A DNA stretch of 64,000 nt, taken from Minisyncoccus sp041663305 (lineage in GTDB: Bacteria; Patescibacteriota; Minisyncoccia; Minisyncoccales; Minisyncoccaceae). The stretch covers positions 1 to 64,000 of the forward strand of contig JBAYMT010000003.1 in the NCBI GenBank assembly GCA_041663305.1, written 5' to 3'. The number at the start of each line of letters is the position of its first letter. The first letter of the stretch is position 1. The position numbers and the translations under genes were made by a program. Of this stretch, positions 21,700 to 29,512 are shown piece by piece. Below the pieces are notes generated by a model that saw only the letters and a program-made list of their open reading frames with translations, made no database searches and was not told the origin of the DNA.

Positions 21700-22530
21700 A
21701 TGAAAATAACATCAAAAAAACTAGTAGCCACTTTTTTGTGTCTAGTCATTGCCATTGCTTTAATATGCTATTTTGGCCAAACACCGCCAACAAACAGCGA
21801 TTGGCCTCTTGGCTATTCAGTCACCGCTTCTTCGCAAATAAACAAAAATCAACTAACTGTAAAAAACATCAGGAATTTCAGATACGACCAAGAGGGGAAT
21901 GTAATAAAAGCCGAATACTACGACCAAGTGTACAACCTAGATGAATTAACCAAGGTTTGGTATATTTATGAGCCATTTGGAAACAATGCCGCTCACAATC
22001 TTTTAAGCTTTGAGTTTAGGAATAATATTTTTTTAACAGTAAGCATAGAAGCTCGAACGAGCAAAAGCCAAGAGTACGACGGCTACGTCGGACTCCTCCG
22101 ATCATACCCCCTTATATATGTAGTGGCAGACGAAAGAGATACTTTATTCCTGCGCACCAACGTTCGCAAAAACCAAGTCGTTCTTTTTCCAACCAAAGCA
22201 TCGCCCGAAGCTGGAAGAAAGCTTTTAATAGAATTGTTTAACGAAGTGAACAGACTAAATCAAAATCCAAAATGGTACAACTCACTCACCGATAATTGCA
22301 CAACCCTTATTGCTCGCCACATAAACAGCATTTATATGGGTGCCGTTCCCAGCTTTTCATGGAAAATGTACAATACGCATTCCGATGAAATCCCTTATGA
22401 TAAAGGCTGGATAGACACAAACCTATCGCTTAAAGAAGCTGAACAGTATTTCAACATTTCACAAAAAGGGCAATCAATAACCGACATCGAAAACTACTCT
22501 AAAATAGTAAGAGAAAATCTAACAAATTAA
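21700..22530 (+). CDS. DUF4105 (Lnb N-terminal-like) extracytoplasmic protein
   Basis: The protein is 276 residues. A basic start and one hydrophobic segment (about 6-24) give a signal or anchor. The domain follows the DUF4105 pattern: VKNIRNFRYDQEG, VWYIYEPFG, LSFEFRNN, VSIEARTS, YVVADERDTLFLRTN, and DNCTTLIARHI with a conserved Asn-Cys-Thr-Thr. The Cys-His pair suggests a papain-like or NlpC/P60-like catalytic site, although the activity of the family is not settled. It is likely to act outside the cytoplasmic membrane. Single-gene unit with its own joint promoter and terminator. Confidence 0.8.
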   Translation: MKITSKKLVATFLCLVIAIALICYFGQTPPTNSDWPLGYSVTASSQINKNQLTVKNIRNFRYDQEGNVIKAEYYDQVYNLDELTKVWYIYEPFGNNAAHNLLSFEFRNNIFLTVSIEARTSKSQEYDGYVGLLRSYPLIYVVADERDTLFLRTNVRKNQVVLFPTKASPEAGRKLLIELFNEVNRLNQNPKWYNSLTDNCTTLIARHINSIYMGAVPSFSWKMYNTHSDEIPYDKGWIDTNLSLKEAEQYFNISQKGQSITDIENYSKIVRENLTN

Positions 22531-22555
22531 AACGAGACTAATCCTCGTTTTTTAT
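22531..22555 (+). terminator. Terminator of the DUF4105 gene
   Basis: AACGAG...CTCGTT stem with a run of T, immediately after the stop. Confidence 0.7.
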
Positions 22556-22579
22556 TGCAAGACCAAACACAGAACACTC

Positions 22580-22608
22580 TTTACATTTATCAATATTTAT
22601 GCTATAGC
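22580..22608 (+). promoter_or_regulatory. Promoter with implied leaderless start
   Basis: TTTACA (22580-22585), 17 bp spacer, TATAGC (22603-22608). Six bases separate the -10 box from ATG 22,615. Confidence 0.45.
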
Positions 22609-22614
22609 ATTGGC

Positions 22615-22785
22615 ATGTCTAATATAACAAAGATATCAATAGAAAGTACCGCCACAATAAAGTGTGATTTTTCTGTTGCGACAAGGCAATTGATATTTTT
22701 GGAAAAAGACTTCACTAAAAGAGAGATTAAGTTAAATTCACATCCTCTTATCTGGGTCAAAGCCCCACAATTTACTTCTTTTTAA
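22615..22785 (+). CDS. Possible leaderless 56-residue protein
   Basis: The frame from ATG 22,615 encodes MSNITKISIESTATIK and a charged middle (EKDFTKREIKLNSH). The ATG lies at the expected transcription start of a TTTACA/TATAGC promoter. A perfect AATAGGATA / TATCCTATT hairpin begins at the stop codon, so the transcript has a defined 3' end. The family is unknown. The longer in-frame start at 22,555 lies inside the previous terminator and is not used. Confidence 0.4.
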   Translation: MSNITKISIESTATIKCDFSVATRQLIFLEKDFTKREIKLNSHPLIWVKAPQFTSF

Positions 22786-23021
22786 TAGGATACTTATCCT
22801 ATTATTAGCTATCATTTTTACAAAAAATTGGTTTTTTGTTTGTAAAAATAATCATTTTGAGCTATAAGATGTCTGTTTGGAATAAACTTATTTTAATGGA
22901 ACGCACATTAATAAATACTTTTTTGGAGATGGTAATTTGATTACTTGAAGCAATTAAATTCCCGTCTCCAAAGAGTTAAAAACTCTGGAAAAAGCTCTTA
23001 AAAGAGCTAGACGTGGAAAGG
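22784..23021 (+). other. Leader with five consecutive hairpins
   Basis: In order: AATAGGATA/TATCCTATT; TTTTTACAAA/TTTGTAAAAA; a long stem GGAGATGGTAATTTGATT with AATTAAATTCCCGTCTCC (about 22,925-22,970); AGAGTT/AACTCT; AGCTCTT/AAGAGCT. The last ends just before the AAAGGAGG of the 23,029 gene. No reading frame is visible inside. It may be a structured 5' UTR controlling the operon. Confidence 0.5.
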
Positions 23022-23028
23022 AGGAAAA

Positions 23029-23979
23029 ATGGAAGAAAGTTTCAAAAACGAAATCGAGAAAATCGTTGGAAGAATTGAACAGATTGTCGAAACCCATATC
23101 TCTATCATATATATGGGTAGCGACCTGGTTGCAAAATTGACAAAACCAGTCAATCTGGGTTTCGTAAATTTTGAACCAATCGAAAAAAGGCGGGAATCCG
23201 CAAAAAAGTCCGTCGAGATCGACGAGGCATACTGCCCGAGCTTAAACTCAAAGGTCGTCGAAATCGACGGAGAGCCATTCGTCATAATGAGACGATTTGA
23301 TTCGTCCGCAGGTCTCGACACTTTCTACGAACAAGAGAAAGTGACGATAGAACATGCAAAGCAGATTGGTCACTTATTTGCGGTGGCACACAAAAAGGCT
23401 CGGACAAACGAGGAAATTTCCCAAATCGGCTACAACAGCATAGCTGGAAACTGGGAAGAATTGTTTGTGGTGACAAGAGATGTGGCCAACGCAATCGGTG
23501 TAACAATCTCCGAAAGGAATTACAATGACCTCGTCACCAAAATCAGGGAATTCATCGCTGAAAATGAAGCCTTCCTGAAATCAAGGCGAGACGAAGGGTT
23601 CATCCGCCAGACACATGGCGACGGACATGCAGGCAATATGTTTGTCGAAAATGGAGAAGTAAAGATTTTCGACGGAATTGGATTTAAGGACGAATTCAGT
23701 TTCGCCGACGTAATTGCAGATGTCGCATTTGCAATTATGGATGCGCTTGCGCGAGATAGTCCCGACATCGCAGTAGAGATAACCAACGCCTACATCGATG
23801 AATCTCAAGACTTTGCCGGCATAGAAAAGCTCTTTTACTTCTACATTTGCTACCGCGCAAGTGTGAGGGGTGAAGTCACCACACTGATTGCAAATGGCAT
23901 GGAGGGAGAAGAAAGAGAAAAGCTTCTTCAAACCGCCAGAAAATATTTCGATCTGGCAATAGAATATTTGCCAGAGTAG
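23029..23979 (+). CDS. Aminoglycoside-phosphotransferase-fold protein (COG2187-like)
   Basis: The protein is 316 residues with AAAGGAGG upstream. FVNFEPIEKRRESAKKSVEI and FVIMRRFD fit the N-lobe of the COG2187 group, which is often fused to a P-loop kinase in other bacteria. The catalytic loop THGDGHAGNMF and the metal-binding KIFDGIGF are intact, so a small-molecule phosphotransferase activity is plausible. Base composition is visibly GC-richer than flanking genes. The kinase half that is fused elsewhere is here the next gene, 8 nt downstream, so the pair is a split version. Substrate unknown. Confidence 0.78.
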   Translation: MEESFKNEIEKIVGRIEQIVETHISIIYMGSDLVAKLTKPVNLGFVNFEPIEKRRESAKKSVEIDEAYCPSLNSKVVEIDGEPFVIMRRFDSSAGLDTFYEQEKVTIEHAKQIGHLFAVAHKKARTNEEISQIGYNSIAGNWEELFVVTRDVANAIGVTISERNYNDLVTKIREFIAENEAFLKSRRDEGFIRQTHGDGHAGNMFVENGEVKIFDGIGFKDEFSFADVIADVAFAIMDALARDSPDIAVEITNAYIDESQDFAGIEKLFYFYICYRASVRGEVTTLIANGMEGEEREKLLQTARKYFDLAIEYLPE

Positions 23980-23987
23980 GAAACAAA

Positions 23988-24746
23988 ATGAGCAGTAGAA
24001 TATTTATTGTCTGCGGCTATGTAGCTTCAGGAAAAACTACGGTCGCAAATGAACTCGCCCGGACAATGGGCGTTAGGGTCATCCGTACCGATGACCTCCG
24101 AAAAGAGCTTTTTCCAAGAGAATTAAGCTATGATCAAATTGATCTTGGAAGAACGGAAGAATCTGCTGGAAAAATAATCTCCTGGATAGAAGAAAACGAT
24201 TCAGGAGGAATTGATTTCCAGCAAGTCCTCAACCCCTTAGGTTCTTTTCAAAATGAGGCATATGGCGAAATTATTCGCAAGTATGCCTTACGAATAAAAG
24301 AACAAAAACAAAGAGTCTACAACGAAGCCTTTGCTAGGCTAAGCAAGATTCTTAAAGAGGATAAGGATATCATTTTCGATGCAACCTTTTCAAGCAGAAG
24401 CATGAGAGAAAGAGCATATCGGGTTGCCACCGAAAATGGCTTGGAAAATATCTACATCGTTCAGATAACCTGCGATGAAGATATTGTGAAGTCCCGACTT
24501 GCAAATAGGAGGTCGGGAAATCAAGCAACGACATCGAACGCCAAACAGCTCGAAATTTTCAGGGTTGTAAAAAAAGAATTTGACGAAAGCCATATTCAAA
24601 AAGACAACCCAGAAGGATTAAGTATCATGCGAATCGTGTATGATACCGGAATCCAAAAGATCGAACAGTTTGGAAAAGTTGATGGAACAACAAGAGGGAT
24701 TGGGATGGTATTAACTAATCTTTCTGAAAAGTATGGACAGAAATGA
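23988..24746 (+). CDS. P-loop kinase (COG0645-like)
   Basis: The protein is 252 residues. Walker A CGYVASGKTT lies at about 9-18, followed by VIRTDDLRKELF, a lid-type DATFSSRSMRERAY with nearby acidic residue, and CDEDIVKSRLANR. This is the ATP-binding kinase half of the COG2187/COG0645 fusion. It is 8 nt after the phosphotransferase gene, and its stop overlaps the next start by ATGA. It probably phosphorylates a small alcohol or nucleoside, perhaps as a channel with the preceding enzyme (inference). Confidence 0.8.
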   Translation: MSSRIFIVCGYVASGKTTVANELARTMGVRVIRTDDLRKELFPRELSYDQIDLGRTEESAGKIISWIEENDSGGIDFQQVLNPLGSFQNEAYGEIIRKYALRIKEQKQRVYNEAFARLSKILKEDKDIIFDATFSSRSMRERAYRVATENGLENIYIVQITCDEDIVKSRLANRRSGNQATTSNAKQLEIFRVVKKEFDESHIQKDNPEGLSIMRIVYDTGIQKIEQFGKVDGTTRGIGMVLTNLSEKYGQK

Positions 24747-25684
24747 TACACATTATAGCGCATAACGATGTTGATGGAATTGTATGCCACTCTATCGCAG
24801 AGATATATGCGAAGACAAAACAGATAAAGACAAGACACTATTTTGTCGATTATCAAAGTATCATTTCTGTTTTCAATGAATTGCTAAAGGTGATAAGTCC
24901 AGAAGATAAGGTTATAATCGCCGACATCGGATACGAAGAATATCTGATCAGTTCTTTTCTAGTCCGATACAAAAGAATAGCAGAAAGAACATTTTGGTAC
25001 GACCATCACAAATGGAAAGAAGAAGCCATAAAAAGGATATCAGCTATCTCAAAAGAGATTATCATAAACGAGAATCTTTGCGCATCAGAAATTATCCAAA
25101 ACAGGCTGCTTCCCGAAAACGAGATTGCAAAGCAACTCGCTTACATTGCAAGAGCTCATGATTTCTATGGCAAAGGATTTGAAACAGAAGTCTTTGAGCA
25201 AGCCTGCAAAATCCAAGATGTCATATCATCGGGATTTCAAAAGGAGCGGATTGCAGAACAATTTTCAGGTGGTATTTTGTGGAGCGAAGAATTTGAAACC
25301 GCCCACAGAAAATTTCAGGAGGTTATCAGACCAAAAGAAATTAAAAAAATGGAACAAACTGTTACGAAATATTCGGTAATAATAACCAATGACACCATTG
25401 CAAACATTATAGCCGTATTCGTTTCAGATGTTCTTTCCTCAAAAGACATAAGAGCATATCTGATGGAAGGAAAGGAACGCGATATTTTAATTGCAGTTTG
25501 GCCAAATGGCAGAATTGCATATGAAATTCGCAATGAAAATTTCCGCCAAATAATTGAAAAAATCAACAGTAATTTCAATGGCGGAGGAAGGGGACTTGCA
25601 GGAGGTGCAACCTATCCCCAAAAAATTAACAGAAAAAACTTCAGAAGTTGCTTTAAAAAAATAATCGAAGTAATTTCGAAGTAA
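24743..25684 (+). CDS. DHH/DHHA1-family phosphoesterase
   Basis: The protein is 313 residues, coupled to the kinase by ATGA. DHH motifs are in order: HNDVDGIV (residues 5-12), IIADIGY, FWYDHHKW (the DHH triad), and ARAHDFYG. The C-terminal DHHA1 glycine motif is GGGRGLAGGA. The family cleaves short oligoribonucleotides, pAp, cyclic dinucleotides or other phosphodiesters. Its conserved link with two kinase-like proteins in one operon suggests a nucleotide metabolite, but the substrate is not fixed. A terminator follows at once. Confidence 0.85.
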   Translation: MIHIIAHNDVDGIVCHSIAEIYAKTKQIKTRHYFVDYQSIISVFNELLKVISPEDKVIIADIGYEEYLISSFLVRYKRIAERTFWYDHHKWKEEAIKRISAISKEIIINENLCASEIIQNRLLPENEIAKQLAYIARAHDFYGKGFETEVFEQACKIQDVISSGFQKERIAEQFSGGILWSEEFETAHRKFQEVIRPKEIKKMEQTVTKYSVIITNDTIANIIAVFVSDVLSSKDIRAYLMEGKERDILIAVWPNGRIAYEIRNENFRQIIEKINSNFNGGGRGLAGGATYPQKINRKNFRSCFKKIIEVISK

Positions 25685-25689
25685 GACAT

Positions 25690-25717
25690 GAGGCATATTG
25701 TTAAGCCTCTTTTTTTA
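25690..25717 (+). terminator. Operon terminator fused to the next promoter
   Basis: GAGGC...GCCTC and a seven-T run whose end abuts the TTGACA at 25,718. Confidence 0.75.
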
Positions 25718-25744
25718 TTGACAGAATGAGCAGGATATTATAAA
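25718..25744 (+). promoter_or_regulatory. Promoter of the 25,771 gene
   Basis: TTGACA (25718-25723), 15 bp spacer, TATAAA (25739-25744). The leader carries GAGGAGGG. Confidence 0.6.
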
Positions 25745-25770
25745 TTTTACTAACCCGAGGAGGGATTATT

Positions 25771-26331
25771 GTGTCCAAGTTCTTTAAAACTATAGCTGCT
25801 TGTATGCTGATAATGGCAGCAATATTAACGCTTGTTGCTATTGACTTCGGAATAATGTTCCTTGCAGGAACACTTCTCATGAGTATTTTTATCTTTGTTG
25901 TGGTAGAAAGCAAAAACTATCATAAAAAAGATTCGCTAGCCATTCCAATAATACTTGCCTTCATAACGATTTTTGTCTTTATGATTCTACTGGGAAGCTT
26001 TCTATTTACTGCAGAGGGTATGACAATGCTCATGGGGCTTTCTTTTGGATCCTTATTTCCCTTAGCAGTAATAAAAGGATTTTACAGCAATCCAAAAACT
26101 CAAGAATGTTCCACTTTTTCGTTTCCCCAGACTGAAAAGAATGAACAACCCGGAAAAGGGTATATCATTCAAGGCTCTAATGTTATTATAACCGATCCCC
26201 AAGTCAGAGATTATTTTGAAATTTTCGATCGTTACGTTGGAAGCTACTACGCAACCCACACCCCCGATCAAGTTCGGTTAAAATCTAACATTGATATATT
26301 GTATCCTGTTGAAAATGGCGAAAACCCATAA
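25771..26331 (+). CDS. Four-TM membrane protein, GTG start
   Basis: The protein is 186 residues from a GTG seven to eight bases after GAGGAGGG. Hydrophobic spans lie at about 5-22, 25-45, 57-80 and 84-103. A soluble C-terminal tail of 75 residues carries GYIIQGSNVIITDPQVRDYFE, probably cytoplasmic. There is no known motif. It has its own promoter joined to the terminator of the DHH operon. The spans are unusually Met- and Thr-rich. I do not recognise the family. Confidence 0.65.
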   Translation: MSKFFKTIAACMLIMAAILTLVAIDFGIMFLAGTLLMSIFIFVVVESKNYHKKDSLAIPIILAFITIFVFMILLGSFLFTAEGMTMLMGLSFGSLFPLAVIKGFYSNPKTQECSTFSFPQTEKNEQPGKGYIIQGSNVIITDPQVRDYFEIFDRYVGSYYATHTPDQVRLKSNIDILYPVENGENP

Positions 26332-26516
26332 TTCATCAAGGATAATAAAGAGGTTGATGTTTTGCTTAAAATGCAATTTCATTACCTCGTTTTTTTATAC
26401 AAAATTTATTAATTTAGCTTTATCTTGCCTTATACCTCTAAAAATCATACGCTTTATTGGCGCTTTTTTGTTTTAAAGAGCATAATACACTAAAGATAAT
26501 AATTCAAAAAAAATAT

Positions 26517-27407
26517 ATGAACAAAAAAATATTAATATTTGGAGTCATCATTATTTTAGTTTTTGTTGGTTCTCTAGTATATTTTAATGATTTTAACAAA
26601 AAACAAAATCAGCCACCCGTTGCGCAAGTAACATATATTTGTAACGACAACAAAACGATAAATGCAACTTATTACAAGGGCGAAACCAAAACCGTAAAAC
26701 CAGGAGAACAACCAATTCAAACCGGCAGTGTAAATATAGTTTTAAGCGATGGTCGTGCTTTAAACTTATTACAAACTATTTCCGCAGACGGATCACGCTA
26801 CGCTAATAGCGATGAAACTTTTGTTTTTTGGGGGAAAGGAAACGGCGCCCTTGTACTAGAAAATAATATTGAAAAAAACTACATAGGGTGCGTGATAGAA
26901 GCTAAAGATCCAGGAGAACTGCCCAATATTTACCATGATGGTACGGTTGGTTTTTCAATCCGCTATCCAAGTGGATATTCAGTCAATCCCGATTATCAAT
27001 ACCAAGCCCTTGGTCCAAACAAGGAAATACACGGAACAAAATTTACGGTTTCTCCAAATATTACAAACGGTACCAACTTATCAAATGACACGGGAATTTC
27101 TATCGAGATCATTCCAAATGCTCAAAACTGCAATGCCGGGCTTTTCCTTCTTGATAATTCAAATGTTAAAACAATAACCGACAATAACACTGAATATTCC
27201 TTTGCCTCATCTAGTGATGCTGCCGCCGGCAATAGATATGAAGAAAGTGTTTGGGCGTTTTCAAACACCAATTCGTGTATTGCTATCCGCTACTTCATTC
27301 ATTATGGAGCTATTGAAAATTACCCTCAAGACACAATTCAAGAATTTAATAAAACATTACTAATCAATCAATTTGATAAGATACGTCAAACACTTATTGT
27401 TCAATAA
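26517..27407 (+). CDS. Membrane-anchored MliC-like (C-type lysozyme inhibitor) protein
   Basis: The protein is 296 residues from ATG 26,517; the longer upstream start has no RBS. An N-terminal anchor (about 4-22) precedes an MliC domain at about 35-125: VTYICNDNKTINATYY, VNIVLSDGRALNLLQ, SADGSRYAN, ETFVFWGKGNGALVLEN and a later Cys (IGCVIEA) that can pair with the first. The C-terminal 160 residues resemble extracellular PsbP-like domains (VGFSIRYPSGYSV). MliC proteins block C-type lysozyme by inserting a loop into its active site. Here the anchor would place it outside the membrane. Confidence 0.75.
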   Translation: MNKKILIFGVIIILVFVGSLVYFNDFNKKQNQPPVAQVTYICNDNKTINATYYKGETKTVKPGEQPIQTGSVNIVLSDGRALNLLQTISADGSRYANSDETFVFWGKGNGALVLENNIEKNYIGCVIEAKDPGELPNIYHDGTVGFSIRYPSGYSVNPDYQYQALGPNKEIHGTKFTVSPNITNGTNLSNDTGISIEIIPNAQNCNAGLFLLDNSNVKTITDNNTEYSFASSSDAAAGNRYEESVWAFSNTNSCIAIRYFIHYGAIENYPQDTIQEFNKTLLINQFDKIRQTLIVQ

Positions 27408-27464
27408 ATAATATTTTACTAAAATAATACTCTACTTTTTTTATCATTTTCTTGTCATTGCGCA

Positions 27465-27550
27465 CCCCCTCTGTCATTGCGAGCTCCGCCTCAGGCGAAC
27501 GAAGGCTGTGTCCTCCGTAGCCTTATAGCAAAGGAGGAAGCAATCTATTT
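27465..27550. repeat. Dispersed repeat, family A
   Basis: TCATTGCGAG...GAAGCAATCTAT unit, with internal TGTGTCCTCCGTAGCC. Related copies lie at 27,836-27,995, 38,375-38,575, 43,250-43,335, 51,534-51,577 and 54,430-54,515. Confidence 0.65.
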
Positions 27551-27603
27551 TATCTTTACAAAATTAGGAAAATAAACTATAAATCAAACCAGAGGAAACC
27601 AAA

Positions 27604-27801
27604 ATGGAAACATGTATTAGATGCGGAGGGGAAGCTAAATCGTTTTTCAGATCAGGCACAGTCGGAAATCAGGTCTGGTTCAGGTGTCAAAAATGCGAAA
27701 CAGAATGGCAGGATCATTGCCACACCTGCGGAAGCCTAATGGAAATTCACTGTTCCCTAGACGACGCATTTGCCACCTGCGTAGTATGTGGTGGTCAATA
27801 A
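27604..27801 (+). CDS. Zinc-ribbon microprotein
   Basis: The protein is 65 residues with AGAGGAAA upstream. Four CxxC pairs are present: CIRCG, CQKCE, CHTCG and CVVCG. The distribution suggests two interleaved zinc ribbons. The segment W-x-x-HC-x-x-CG-x-x-M (EWQDHCHTCGSLM) is shared with the 38,680 microprotein (PWKDHCPNCGRMA), so the two are related. It has its own terminator. It could be an RNA- or protein-binding adaptor; function is unknown. Confidence 0.72.
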   Translation: METCIRCGGEAKSFFRSGTVGNQVWFRCQKCETEWQDHCHTCGSLMEIHCSLDDAFATCVVCGGQ

Positions 27802-27802
27802 A

Positions 27803-27829
27803 AAGCAGTAACCTGCTTATTTTTTTATC
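27803..27829 (+). terminator. Terminator of the zinc-ribbon gene
   Basis: AAGCAG-TAAC-CTGCTT followed by ATTTTTTTAT. Confidence 0.7.
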
Positions 27830-27835
27830 TTTTAT

Positions 27836-28190
27836 TGTCATTGCGCAGCCTCTGTCATTGCGAGTTCCGCCTTAGGCGGACGAAGACTGTGTCCTCCGTA
27901 GCCTTGGCGAAGGAGGACTGTGTCCACCGAAGCTTTCTTGTTCACCGTAGTCTTGACGAAGGAGAAAGCGTAGGTGGAAGCAATCTATTTACCTCGCCTG
28001 TCATTCCCGATTTAGTCGGGAATCTACAAAAATGCCTTAAGCCTGCAAAGCAGACTATTTATCTCGCCTCAGGCGGACAAAGTACCAATTACTAGTTACT
28101 AATTCCTAATTACTAAAATTAAACAATTACTAGTTACAAATTACTGATTACTAATGTTTTACCAATTACTAATTCCTAATCACTAACTCA
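27836..28190. repeat. Cluster of dispersed repeats, families A, B and C
   Basis: Several TCATTGCG.../GAAGCAATCTATTTA units are followed by TCATTCCCGATTTAGTCGGG (28,001-28,020). Three to four degenerate ACTAGTTACTAATT-type units fill 28,085-28,185. The 86-codon open frame across this stretch is a repeat by-product. No gene is seen in the roughly 470 bases between neighbouring genes. Confidence 0.65.
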
Positions 28191-28269
28191 CATTGACAAA
28201 ACCACCCAAATATCCCATTGTATAAAAGTCTAAAAAGACACTAGTACATTACAAAAAAGGAGGAAAAGA

Positions 28270-28800
28270 ATGCCGATTTGCTATATTCATGGTATTAACT
28301 ACACCACCGAAGATATTCTGGAAAAAATGCGGGAAGAAATCATAACCGCAATAATTTCCATTCCCGAGCTTGGTCTCAACGAAGACATGGTTTCCGTCTT
28401 CTTCCCAGCAGACCAACGCTACATCATGAACGAAGGAGTTTCCATTACTATTATGGGACTCTACGATAAGCCCGAGCGCACCGAAGAGGTACGAAACATT
28501 TTGGCCAGAAATGTTGGAAAGACCATTGAAACCTGGCTCCCCGGAATTCAAATCGAATGTCTTATTTTTCCATTCATCCCTGCTCAAGGCTTCTGGTGTT
28601 CTCAAGATGAGCTCCGCTGCACACATTGCCGACACGAAATCGCCTGGACCATGTCCACTACGGTAATACTCCCCACCGAATGTAATGGAGAAATTGAAGT
28701 CATCGGGTATCCTTGCCAAACCTGTGGCACACTCCACGAAAAGGACGGAAAGCCTATTATGAAAGATGGAAAACCTGTCACACTGAAAGACGTAATATAA
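28270..28800 (+). CDS. Tautomerase-like domain fused to a zinc ribbon
   Basis: The protein is 176 residues with AAAGGAGG upstream. It begins Met-Pro and has a 60-100 residue pattern like tautomerase-superfamily proteins: a first strand after Pro-1, the TTEDILEKMREEII helix, and later LYDKPERTEEVRNILARN with helix. The C-terminal part adds CTHCRHE and CQTCGTLHEK zinc-knuckle pairs. The fusion is unusual. Pro-1 would be the catalytic base if the fold is right, but the domain call is from pattern only. Own promoter region and perfect terminator. Confidence 0.55.
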   Translation: MPICYIHGINYTTEDILEKMREEIITAIISIPELGLNEDMVSVFFPADQRYIMNEGVSITIMGLYDKPERTEEVRNILARNVGKTIETWLPGIQIECLIFPFIPAQGFWCSQDELRCTHCRHEIAWTMSTTVILPTECNGEIEVIGYPCQTCGTLHEKDGKPIMKDGKPVTLKDVI

Positions 28801-28828
28801 CAGAATCAAAGATTCTGCTTTTTTTATT
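28801..28828 (+). terminator. Terminator of the 28,270 gene
   Basis: CAGAATC-AAA-GATTCTG followed by CTTTTTTT. Confidence 0.8.
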
Positions 28829-28877
28829 AAAGCCCACAACACTTCCAATTTTTCCCAAAAAAATAAAGGCAATCGCC

Positions 28878-29318
28878 TTATGAAATTTTCTTTTTTAAAT
28901 ACGGCCAGAACGTTTTCGCCGTATGCGGATCACTTTCGATCGTGATGTCAATGAGATAAATTATTGCCTCAAGCGAAGCCGCCTCCAGGATTTCATTCGG
29001 AATACCCGAAAGCGCCTTGACCGGTTTTCCATCATTCATGTAAAGCCGAATCACCATGTCGGCTTCGTCCACCGAAATCGGAGACTCTGCTTTTCTTTTT
29101 AGCTTTATAAAGCTTGTGATCTCACTGATGTCTCCAAGAAGCTCCTGGGCAAAAGCCGAGACAAACGCCTTAGATATGTTCAGCCTCATCACTACGTCAA
29201 TCGCAGTCGTCAGGCCATCATTGCCACTTTCCAAAACCTTAACAACTGTTTCCTCATCCGACGCTCCAACAACCTTGTTTAGGTTTTCAATAAGTCTTTT
29301 TAATTTTTCACTATCCAT
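28878..29318 (-). CDS. Helical hypothetical protein
   Basis: The protein is 146 residues with AAGGAG before the ATG. It is almost all helical (KLKRLIENLNKVVG; SKAFVSAFAQELLG; LEAASLEAIIYLIDI). No cysteine, membrane span or known motif. Repeated helix pairs suggest a small helical-repeat adaptor. It ends close to an AAGGC/GCCTT hairpin that may terminate it, and it is convergent with the tautomerase-like gene. GC-richer, SD-led class. Confidence 0.6.
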   Translation of the reverse strand: MDSEKLKRLIENLNKVVGASDEETVVKVLESGNDGLTTAIDVVMRLNISKAFVSAFAQELLGDISEITSFIKLKRKAESPISVDEADMVIRLYMNDGKPVKALSGIPNEILEAASLEAIIYLIDITIESDPHTAKTFWPYLKKKIS

Positions 29319-29512
29319 TCTAAAACTCCTTGGCCAAAGCCACTACCAATTCAATACCCTAAACCAGCACTTATGTCAAATTCGCAAGACATCCATTACT
29401 ACACAACAAGCTTTTGTAAAAAAACGACCCACCATTTAAGGCGAGTCATAGTTTGTACAATTATTAATATAGTTATAGTATTAAAGTATATTTCAATATA
29501 CTTTTTGTTTTT

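Noticed and set aside
27835..28095. 86-codon open frame
   Set aside because: It runs through dispersed repeats of families A and B and has no promoter or RBS.
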